Source: Actinomadura sp. KC216 (GTDB taxonomy: Bacteria; Actinomycetota; Actinomycetes; Streptosporangiales; Streptosporangiaceae). From it: DNA of 36,142 bases. Below are positions 29,447-36,142 of this stretch, one piece after another. The notes beneath the pieces were generated by a model that was not told the DNA's origin, searched no databases, and saw only the letters and a program-made list of their open reading frames with translations. Positions within the stretch are counted from its first letter, which is position 1. Each line of letters opens with the position of its first letter. The position numbers were made by a program, and so were the translations under genes. The stretch covers positions 1 through 36,142 of the forward strand of contig NZ_SMJX01000058.1 of assembly GCF_004348535.1 (NCBI RefSeq), read 5' to 3'.

Positions 29447-32290
29447 ATGACGTTGGAGAAGCAACCTCAAGGAAGCAGCGGGCCCGAGGACGAGCGCCTT
29501 GAGACCGCCGATCACGGGCAGCCCACGCCCGTCTACGTCCCCGAATCCGAGGTCCCGACCGTCACATTCCCCTTGCCCGACGACCCGTCCACCCCGGACG
29601 ACGACGCAGAGGCCGGCCCCGAAGAGGCCGAGCCCGAGGTCGCCGACGCGGACGGGCTCGACGAAACGCCCACTGACACGAGCACGGCCCCCGACCAGCC
29701 GATCATCGACGATGCGGCCGTTGACGACGGCATCGAGATCGAGAACGTGCCCAGCGTCGAACCCGAAGGTGCCGAGGAACCGGAGCTCGAAACCGCTGAC
29801 ACGGACCACCTGGACGAGGCCATCACCGAGGCTGAAGAGCCCGCGTTCGTGGACGAAGAGGCGGTGCTGGATCCCCGCGCCGGGTTCGGGACGATGCCGT
29901 TGCCGGTGATCGGAGCCACGCCTGCGCTCGGGACGAAGCTCCCCGAGGACGGCTGGGGCGGACGCGACCTGGTCGAAGACGTCTACGGGTCGTTGACCGC
30001 GTTCTACGAGCGGCTCGACGCGCGCCTGAAGGAGGTTCCCGAGGACGTCCCGCCGGTCGGCTGGACGCCGCACATCGCCGCCCTGCGGGCACTGCGCGAA
30101 GAGCGGGTCGCGGGCGATTGGGAGATCATGGCCCGGTTCCTCGTCGCGCCCGGGTCGCTGGAGGAACTGGAGGAGAGGGCCGAATCGCTCCGTCTCGTCG
30201 AGGCGGAGAACGGCGACGAGATCGTCCACGAGACCGTCAAGGAGCTGGCGGCGGCCGACGGGCGGGCCCTGCTGGTCGCGCCCACGCCGGAACGGGCCGC
30301 CGAGCTGCTGCGGCGCCTGGAGGACGACCCCGAGGTCTTCTCCCTGATGATCGAGACGCAGCCTGCGACGGCGGAGGCCCGTTCGGTGGAGACACAGGCA
30401 CTGCCGCCGGTGGACGACCCGGTGGACGACGCCGACGTCCCCGAATCGTCACCGCCGGTGCGGGAGCCCGGGTCCAATGGGACGGTCGAGTTCCAACCCC
30501 TGTCCGGCCCGCCCGAGACAGAGCCCGAGACCGAAGCCGAACCCTCGCCAGAAGCCCCCGACACGGGGGCGGGGGCGACGCGGGTCGAGGCGCTGCCCGC
30601 TGTGCCCGCGGGGGAGCCCGTCGCCCCGGCGGAGGGTCCGTCCGCGCCGGAGACGCGGGTGCGGTCGGCGGCGTTGCGGCCGGTGGGGGAGGCGTGGCGG
30701 CTGTCGTGGGAGACCGAGACGCGGTTGCTGCGCCGCGGGCTGATGTGGCTGGAGCAGTGGCCGAGGGACGCGGCGGCGCTGCAGGCCGTCCAGGCCGGGA
30801 ACCTGCGGCGCCGCGAGGCGCTGGACGCGGAGCGCGCGGCGCTGACCGCGACGATCGAGGAGTCGCGGCACGCGGCGGAGGACGCCGAGCGGGCCGCGGT
30901 CGCGGCGGAGGCCGAGGCGGAGCGGCTGACCGCCGTCCAGGAGGAGGCGGAGGCGGAGCTGGCCGGTCCCCGCGCGGAGGCGGAGCGGCTGCGGACGATC
31001 GCCGACGAGGCCGCGGCCGAGGCGAACGCGGTGACCCGGACGGCCGACGCGTCCTACGCGCGCTGCGTCCAGCTCGATGAGCGCGCCAAGACCGCACAGG
31101 CGGAATTGCAGGGCGCGCGCCAGGCAGAGGCATCGTTGACCGACGAACTTGCAAGGGCGCGGGAGGCGCTCCCAGGGGCGGCCGAAGAAGCGCACCGCCT
31201 GACGGCCGCCGACGCCGACGCCGCAGCCGAAGGCCACGCCGCCTACTACCGCCTGGTTTCGGCGGAATCGGCCCTGTCGGCGATACGCCGGAAGATGACG
31301 CTCGGGCAGCGGCTGCATGTCGCGTCGCCGCCGGCGGAGCTGCGGCGCGTCCGCGACGAGGTCAGGGCCCGGACGCGCGAGGCCGACGAGGCGGTGAAGC
31401 GGGCGCGGGAGGCCAAGGAGGCGGCGGAGCACGCGGAGCGGGTGCGGCGCGGGCTGGCGTCGTTCGTGTCGGAGGGCGGGGCGCGGCTCCAGCAGGCGCA
31501 GGAGGCGCAGGCACGGCTGGGGACGGAGCTGGCCTGGCTCGCGACCGAGCGGGAGACCGCGGGCCGCGAGCATCAGGAGCAGGCTCGGCTCGCGACGGCG
31601 GCGGTGGAGAAGGCGAACCAGGAGGGCAGGCGCGCGCACGTCGCGCAGCAGGCCGCGCAGGCCATCGAGCAGCGGGTGAACGCCGCCCGGACGGCCCGCG
31701 AGGAGGCCCTGGCGGCGGCGCGGCAGGCCCGGTCGGACGCGGAGGCCGCCGCGTCCCGGGCGGCGGACACGGAGGCGGCGCTGGAGCGCCACATCGCCGA
31801 GGCCGCCGAGGAGATGTCCGCCCGGGACGCCGATCTGGAGACGGCGGCGCGGACGGAGGAGCGGTCGCGGCAGAACGTCCTGGAGATCTGCGGCTCGGAT
31901 CCCGCCGAGAACCCGGACGCCGTCCCCGCGCACCAGCGCCGCGCGATGGCCCGCATCGAGCAGCTCACCGCCTACACCGACGGCCGGCGGACCGCCGAGG
32001 GCGACGTCCTGCTCCGCACGGCCGACCTCGTCGTCGGCACGCCGACCGGGGTCGGTCTCACGGCCCGCGACGAGGAGTTCGACGCGTTGATCGTCGCGGA
32101 CGCCGGGGCGCTCACCGACGCGGAGCTCCTCATCGGCGCCGTCCGGACCCGCCGCTGGATCCTGGTGAGCGCGCCGGGCGTCCGTCCGCCGGAGTACCGC
32201 GAGTACGCGGACGCGCCCGCCGGGAGGCTGGAGGCCGGTCCCTTCGAGCGCGCCGCGAGCGCCGCCCCGCATCTCGTGGACGCCCGCTGA
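29447..32290 (+). CDS. Large coiled-coil protein derived from an SF1-helicase first RecA domain
   Basis: The 947-residue cytosolic protein has an acidic, proline-rich N-terminus (1-145), a small domain (about 165-245), then RecA-like fragments around a long coiled coil (about 445-810). GRALLVAPTPERAAELL (272-288) looks like motif Ia. LLRTADLVVGTPTGVGL (855-871) resembles motif Ic, FDALIVADAGAL (878-889) a Walker B strand and WILVSAPGVRPPEY (904-917) motif III. Where Walker A should be, LVEAENGDEIV (250-260) lacks GxGK(S/T), and the Walker B DE is gone. The second RecA domain is absent. It is probably a non-catalytic structural protein. The start ATG has only a GGGACGGG upstream. The operon context gives no clue. 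Confidence 0.6.
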   Translation: MTLEKQPQGSSGPEDERLETADHGQPTPVYVPESEVPTVTFPLPDDPSTPDDDAEAGPEEAEPEVADADGLDETPTDTSTAPDQPIIDDAAVDDGIEIENVPSVEPEGAEEPELETADTDHLDEAITEAEEPAFVDEEAVLDPRAGFGTMPLPVIGATPALGTKLPEDGWGGRDLVEDVYGSLTAFYERLDARLKEVPEDVPPVGWTPHIAALRALREERVAGDWEIMARFLVAPGSLEELEERAESLRLVEAENGDEIVHETVKELAAADGRALLVAPTPERAAELLRRLEDDPEVFSLMIETQPATAEARSVETQALPPVDDPVDDADVPESSPPVREPGSNGTVEFQPLSGPPETEPETEAEPSPEAPDTGAGATRVEALPAVPAGEPVAPAEGPSAPETRVRSAALRPVGEAWRLSWETETRLLRRGLMWLEQWPRDAAALQAVQAGNLRRREALDAERAALTATIEESRHAAEDAERAAVAAEAEAERLTAVQEEAEAELAGPRAEAERLRTIADEAAAEANAVTRTADASYARCVQLDERAKTAQAELQGARQAEASLTDELARAREALPGAAEEAHRLTAADADAAAEGHAAYYRLVSAESALSAIRRKMTLGQRLHVASPPAELRRVRDEVRARTREADEAVKRAREAKEAAEHAERVRRGLASFVSEGGARLQQAQEAQARLGTELAWLATERETAGREHQEQARLATAAVEKANQEGRRAHVAQQAAQAIEQRVNAARTAREEALAAARQARSDAEAAASRAADTEAALERHIAEAAEEMSARDADLETAARTEERSRQNVLEICGSDPAENPDAVPAHQRRAMARIEQLTAYTDGRRTAEGDVLLRTADLVVGTPTGVGLTARDEEFDALIVADAGALTDAELLIGAVRTRRWILVSAPGVRPPEYREYADAPAGRLEAGPFERAASAAPHLVDAR

Positions 32291-32293
32291 GGA

Positions 32294-32695
32294 TCAGTCC
32301 TTCTTTCTGTCGTCCTTCCTGTCGTCCTTCTCAGGGACGACGAGGTGAAGCAGCCAGCCGACCACGCCGACGACGATGGCGCCCCAGAACGCCGGCCAGA
32401 AGCCGGTCACGTGGAACGGCAGGTCGAGCTCCCCTGCCAGCTCGCTGGTGAGCCAGAGCAGCAGGGCGTTCACGACGAGGCCGATGAGGCCGAGCGTGAG
32501 GACGTAGAAGGCGCAGCCGAGCGTCTTGATGATCGGTTTGATGAAGGTGTTGACCAGGCCGAAGATGGCGGCCACGGCGACGAGCGTGAGGGCGCGGCGG
32601 CCGCCCGAGTCGCCGTCGACCGAGATGCCGTCGATCAGCACCGTGGCGACCCACAGGGCGACCGCGGTGATGCCCACCTTGAAAAGAATCCGCAC
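32294..32695 (-). CDS. Phage-holin-4_2-superfamily (YvlD-like) membrane protein
   Basis: The 133-residue integral membrane protein has about four hydrophobic segments (KVGITAVALWVATVLI, LTLVAVAAIFGLVNTFI, CAFYVLTLGLIGLVVNALLLWL, AFWGAIVVGVVGWLLHLVV) and a charged tail KDDRKDDRKKD. LVNTFIKPIIKTLG matches the PF04020 type. Function is poorly known; despite the name it is chromosomal. GTG at 32695 is chosen (MRILFKVGIT, with CAGGA 7 bases upstream); ATG at 32731 would add 12 residues. Its stop is 3 bp from the stop of the convergent coiled-coil gene, with no room for a terminator. Confidence 0.82.
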   Translation of the reverse strand: MRILFKVGITAVALWVATVLIDGISVDGDSGGRRALTLVAVAAIFGLVNTFIKPIIKTLGCAFYVLTLGLIGLVVNALLLWLTSELAGELDLPFHVTGFWPAFWGAIVVGVVGWLLHLVVPEKDDRKDDRKKD

Positions 32696-32849
32696 ACTAC
32701 GATCCTGATCGGCTCGGACCAGGCCCGTCATCCCTCTGCGCGGCGATCCGCGCGAACGCTCCGCTCATCATCCAGGACGACCCGTCCGATCCAGAACGAC
32801 TCGTCCGGCTCCATCGGACATCCGCCAGGAATCCACCGGACGAGGCCGG

Positions 32850-33338
32850 TCAGTCGTGGCGGTCGAAGAACGGGGAGGTGGCGGGGATCTGCGACCGTCC
32901 GGCGACATGGGTCCCCGGCCCGGCCGGGGCCGGCTCCCGCCGCGCGGACCGCCGGTGCCCACCCGGCTGGCCGCCCGCACCGGCCGGACCGGTCGGCGGC
33001 CGCCCGGAACCGGGGTTCTGCCGGACCCGCGCGAGTTCCCGCTGCAGGCGCCGCTTCTCCATCTCCAGGGTGGTCAGCGATTCCTCGTGCTCCTCGCGGA
33101 GGTCGCGCAGATCGCGCCGGGTGCGGACGCGGCGCCCCGCGCCGAAGAAGGTCAGCATCATGCCGGCGAAGAAGACGACGGCCAGGCCCGCGCCGGCGAA
33201 GAAGACCTGCCACTGCTCGTTCACACCGGGCACGGTCTGGCCGAAGACGATGAGGTTCGCGGGTTCGGTGTTGTCGAGGACGACCCCGACGACGACGGCG
33301 ATGGCGGCCGCGACCAGCAGGAAACCGAGGAACACCAT
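32850..33338 (-). CDS. LapA-domain (DUF1049) membrane protein
   Basis: The 162-residue protein has two membrane spans (about 3-22 and 45-68) flanking a loop with the LapA-type NTEPANLIVFG strand. A cytosolic coiled coil (about 70-105, RTRRDLRDLREEHEESLTTLEMEKRRLQREL) and a disordered Pro/Gly/Arg-rich tail follow. In other bacteria LapA/YciS acts with LapB in LPS control; in actinobacteria the role is unknown. ATG at 33338 has GAGGAG 9 bases upstream. It is divergent from the HAD phosphatase gene across about 220 bp. Confidence 0.8.
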   Translation of the reverse strand: MVFLGFLLVAAAIAVVVGVVLDNTEPANLIVFGQTVPGVNEQWQVFFAGAGLAVVFFAGMMLTFFGAGRRVRTRRDLRDLREEHEESLTTLEMEKRRLQRELARVRQNPGSGRPPTGPAGAGGQPGGHRRSARREPAPAGPGTHVAGRSQIPATSPFFDRHD

Positions 33339-33560
33339 GGGCAGCTCTCCTCTGTGTTGACTCCGGATGGGGGCGGAAGAGACTCCACCATGCCAGACCG
33401 AGTCTGGATCATGTCGCTTTCGCCCGGATTGATCCATGTCAGGCGGGGTTAGTCCGTTCCAGCGCGCGGTTCCGTCCCGCCGCACCGGGTAATGATCGCG
33501 ACGACGCGCATCGAGAGGCACCGCCAGGCGCGCCCCGGAAGGACCACGGAGGAGAGGACC

Positions 33561-34220
33561 ATGCCCGTGCAGGCCATCGTGTTCGACCTGGACGGCGTCC
33601 TCATCGACTCCGAACCCGTGTGGGAGGAGGTGCGGCGCGCGTACGTCGCCGAGCGCGGCGGGCGCTGGCGGTCCGACACGCAGGAGCGCCTCATGGGCAT
33701 GAGCACCGTGGAATGGGCCGCGTACATCGCGGACGAGCTCGTCGACGGCGTCTCGGCCGAGGAGGTCGCCTACGAGGTCGTCGACCGGATGTCCCAGCGC
33801 TACGAGGACGAGCTTCCGCTGCTGCCGGGAGCGGAGTCCGCGGTCCGGCGGATGGCGGAATACCGTCCGCTCGGGCTGTCCAGCTCGTCCCCGCGCGCCC
33901 TCATCGACCTTGTGCTCGGCCAGATCGGTGTGGACGGCCTGTTCCGCGCCACCGTGTCCACCGAGGAGGTCGACCAGGGCAAGCCCGCACCGGACGGATA
34001 CCTCACCGTGGCCGCGCAGCTGGATGTGCCCGCCGGCTCCTGCGTGGCGATCGAGGATTCCAGCAACGGCCTCCGCTCGGCCCACGCCGCCGAGATGACG
34101 GTGATCGCGATCCCCCGCCCGGAGCACCCGCCGTCCGCCGACGCGCTCGCCCTGGCGGCCCATGTAGCGGACAACCTGGACGAAATCACCCCGGAGCTGG
34201 TGGAGGTTATCCACAGCTGA
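33561..34220 (+). CDS. HAD-superfamily phosphatase (beta-phosphoglucomutase-like)
   Basis: The 219-residue cytosolic hydrolase has nucleophile motif FDLDGVLIDSEP (Asp9, Asp11), motif II LGLSSSSPRALI, motif III Lys in DQGKPAPDGYL and motif IV EDSSNGLRSA. The helical cap inserted after motif I (about 18-85) is of the C1 type seen in beta-PGM and 2-deoxyglucose-6-phosphate phosphatases. The substrate cannot be assigned. ATG at 33561 follows GGAGGAGAGG at a 3-base spacing; the strong site supports this start. RecQ begins 43 bp downstream on the same strand. Confidence 0.9.
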   Translation: MPVQAIVFDLDGVLIDSEPVWEEVRRAYVAERGGRWRSDTQERLMGMSTVEWAAYIADELVDGVSAEEVAYEVVDRMSQRYEDELPLLPGAESAVRRMAEYRPLGLSSSSPRALIDLVLGQIGVDGLFRATVSTEEVDQGKPAPDGYLTVAAQLDVPAGSCVAIEDSSNGLRSAHAAEMTVIAIPRPEHPPSADALALAAHVADNLDEITPELVEVIHS

Positions 34221-34249
34221 GCTTTCCCGGGACGGTGCCGGAGGCGGCT

Positions 34250-34263
34250 CATAGTATGGGCCG
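34250..34263 (+). promoter_or_regulatory. Possible leaderless promoter of recQ
   Basis: CATAGTAT (34250-34257) is an AT-rich, -10-like element 6-7 bases before the recQ ATG, and there is no ribosome-binding site. This fits a leaderless transcript starting at or near the ATG. No clear -35 is visible. Confidence 0.35.
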
Positions 34264-36102
34264 ATGACTTCCCCCGAGAACCCGGAGACCTTCGAGACCC
34301 CGGAGACCTTGGACGTCCTGCGGCGCGTGTTCGGGTACGACGCGTTCCGGGACGGCCAGCGGGAGATCATCGAGCACGTGGTCGGCGGCGGGGACGCGCT
34401 CGTCCTCATGCCGACGGGCGGCGGGAAGTCGCTGTGCTACCAGATCCCCGCGCTCGTCCGGAAGGGCACCGGGGTCGTCGTCTCCCCGCTCATCGCCCTC
34501 ATGCAGGACCAGGTGGACGCCCTCCGCACGCTCGGCGTCCAGGCCGGTTTTCTCAACTCCACGCAGGACCTCGACGAGCGCCGGGTCGTCGAGGCGCAGT
34601 TCGTCGCGGGCGAGCTCGACCTGCTCTACCTGGCGCCCGAGCGCCTCCGCCTCCCCGCGACCGTCGACCTCCTCGACCGCGCCAACGTGTCCCTGTTCGC
34701 GATCGACGAGGCGCACTGCGTGTCGCAGTGGGGGCACGACTTCCGTCCCGACTACCTGATGCTGTCCGGCCTGCACGAACGCTGGCCGAACGTCCCGCGC
34801 ATCGCCCTCACCGCGACCGCGACCGAGGCGACCCGCGCCGAGATCGCGTCCCGCCTCCAGCTCGACGACGCACGCCACTTCGTCGCGAGCTTCGACCGCC
34901 CCAACATCCAATACAGGATCGAACCCAAGACCGACGCGAAGCGCCAGCTCCTGCGCCTCCTCCAGACCGAGCACAAGGGCGACGCGGGCATCGTCTACTG
35001 CCTCTCGCGCAATTCCGTGGAGAAGCACGCCGCGTTCCTCACCGAGAACGGCATCGAAGCCCTCCCGTACCACGCGGGCCTCGACGCCCAGACCCGAGCC
35101 GCCAACCAGTCGCGCTTCCTCCGCGAAGACGGCCTGGTCATCGTCGCGACGATCGCGTTCGGCATGGGCATCGACAAGCCCGACGTCCGCTTCGTCGCCC
35201 ACCTCGACCTGCCCAAGTCGGTCGAGGGCTACTACCAGGAGACCGGGCGCGCCGGACGCGACGGGCTCCCGTCCACCGCCTGGCTCGCCTACGGCCTGCA
35301 GGACGTCGTCAACCTGCGCAAGATGATCGACGGCGGCGAGGGCGACCCCGCGTTCCGCCGCCGCCAGGCCGCCCACCTCGACTCGATGCTCGCGCTCTGC
35401 GAGACCGTCGAATGCCGCCGCGTCCAGCTGCTGAACTACTTCGGCCAGTCCGCCGGGCCGTGCGGCAACTGCGACACGTGCCTGACACCGCCCGAATCGT
35501 GGGACGCGACCGTCCCCGCGCAGAAGGTCCTGTCCGTCATCGTCCGGCTCGACCGCGAACGCCGCCAGAAGTTCGGCGCCGGGCACATCATCGACATCCT
35601 GCTCGGCAAGAAGAGCGCGAAGGTCATCCAGTTCGACCACGACTCCTTGAAGCCCTTCGGCGTCGGCACCGAACTCCGCGAGTCCGAATGGCGCGGCGTC
35701 GTCCGCCAGCTCCTCGCCCAGGGCCTCATCGCGGTCGAGAGCAACCACGGCACCCTGCTCCAGACCGACGCGAGCAGCGACGTCCTGCGCGGCGAGCGCA
35801 AGGTCATGATGCGCCGCGAACCGGAACGCCCCGCCACCAAGGCCGCCAAGGAACGCAAGGCCCCGGTCGAACTCCCCGCCGAGGCCATGCCGCTCTTCGA
35901 GCGCCTCCGCGCCTGGCGCGCCGCCACCGCGAAGGACCAGGGCGTCCCCGCCTACGTCATCTTCCACGACGCGACCCTCCGCGAGATCGCGACCGCCGTC
36001 CCCACCACCCTCACCGAACTGGGCCGCATCAACGGCGTAGGCGAGAACAAACTCGCCAAGTACGGCACCCAGGTCCTAGAAACCCTCTCCACCCCCGACT
36101 AG
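34264..36102 (+). CDS. recQ: ATP-dependent DNA helicase RecQ
   Basis: The 612-residue 3'-5' DNA helicase acts in recombination and replication-fork repair. Walker A is [16 protein letters not shown] (Lys55), motif [20 protein letters not shown] (about 147-164) includes the aromatic-rich loop, and motifs V/VI are [17 protein letters not shown] and [10 protein letters not shown]. The zinc-binding RQC cysteines are about Cys384, 401, 404 and 407 ([12 protein letters not shown]...CGNCDTC), followed by the winged helix (about 420-520). An HRDC domain closes the protein (about 538-610). Length matches E. coli RecQ (about 610). The gene is complete, ending TAG at 36100-36102. Confidence 0.96.
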   Translation: MTSPENPETFETPETLDVLRRVFGYDAFRDGQREIIEHVVGGGDALVLMPTGGGKSLCYQIPALVRKGTGVVVSPLIALMQDQVDALRTLGVQAGFLNSTQDLDERRVVEAQFVAGELDLLYLAPERLRLPATVDLLDRANVSLFAIDEAHCVSQWGHDFRPDYLMLSGLHERWPNVPRIALTATATEATRAEIASRLQLDDARHFVASFDRPNIQYRIEPKTDAKRQLLRLLQTEHKGDAGIVYCLSRNSVEKHAAFLTENGIEALPYHAGLDAQTRAANQSRFLREDGLVIVATIAFGMGIDKPDVRFVAHLDLPKSVEGYYQETGRAGRDGLPSTAWLAYGLQDVVNLRKMIDGGEGDPAFRRRQAAHLDSMLALCETVECRRVQLLNYFGQSAGPCGNCDTCLTPPESWDATVPAQKVLSVIVRLDRERRQKFGAGHIIDILLGKKSAKVIQFDHDSLKPFGVGTELRESEWRGVVRQLLAQGLIAVESNHGTLLQTDASSDVLRGERKVMMRREPERPATKAAKERKAPVELPAEAMPLFERLRAWRAATAKDQGVPAYVIFHDATLREIATAVPTTLTELGRINGVGENKLAKYGTQVLETLSTPD

Positions 36103-36142
36103 CACGCCCCGAGAAGCACCCCACCAACACACACCCCGGAAC

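Noticed and set aside
32294..32695. Prophage remnant suggested by a holin-superfamily name
   Set aside because: This superfamily is widespread on bacterial chromosomes and no other phage genes are present.
34207..34215. Perfect DnaA box TTATCCACA
   Set aside because: It is a single copy inside the HAD coding sequence with no AT-rich unwinding region or dnaA/dnaN nearby; likely chance.

Overview
The window is about 36 kb of very GC-rich chromosomal DNA with strong G/C bias at third codon positions, many GTG starts and long antisense open frames. Gene content (PknG with GlnX and GlnH, a DSTG-type anti-sigma antagonist, NrtR, SPFH/NfeD) points to a filamentous actinomycete. Protein style fits Actinomadura or other Thermomonosporaceae, but the genus is inferred. 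It looks like core chromosome: no phage, integrase, transposase, CRISPR array, rRNA or tRNA was seen.

Layout. 1-2.2 kb: the 3' part of a glycerophosphodiester phosphodiesterase converges on a CorA-type Mg2+ transporter, with a 160-bp dispersed repeat between them. Upstream of corA is a short proline-rich ORF with an excellent ribosome-binding site and a strong hairpin. 2.2-9.4 kb (+): purD and purB (purine synthesis), a MOSC-domain protein, a MurA-family enolpyruvyl transferase, a 757-bp structured intergenic region and a winged-helix regulator. 9.4-15.2 kb (-): a HisC-like aminotransferase, a small hypothetical, an NrtR-type NAD regulator, an SPFH protein with a short NfeD partner, the second repeat copy, a lipoprotein and a PlsC-type acyltransferase. 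15.6-25.2 kb: one STAS protein (+), then a tight seven-gene minus-strand operon: coiled-coil protein, PknG kinase, PP2C phosphatase, VWA protein, FHA protein, GlnX sensor, GlnH lipoprotein. Several junctions are 4-bp stop/start overlaps. 25.6-29.4 kb (+): two paralogous CNNM/CorC transporters and a frameshifted, His-rich CDF metal transporter. 29.4-36.1 kb: a 947-residue coiled-coil protein that appears to be a dead SF1-helicase half-domain, a 4_2-type holin-superfamily membrane protein, a LapA-like protein, a HAD phosphatase and RecQ.

How the genes work together. The PknG operon carries an extracellular amino-acid sensor (GlnH, GlnX), a cytosolic kinase (PknG), a candidate opposing phosphatase and an FHA phosphothreonine reader. 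It looks like an enlarged version of the mycobacterial GlnH-GlnX-PknG-GarA circuit. The metal genes (corA, two CNNM proteins, CDF) form two cation-homeostasis loci.

Most unusual observations: proline-rich mini-ORFs placed directly before both putative Mg2+ transporter units, reminiscent in design of the enterobacterial mgtL leader; the helicase-derived coiled-coil protein; nested inverted repeats between murA and the regulator; and a near-identical intergenic repeat in two copies. All calls come from reading the sequence; no database search was run.
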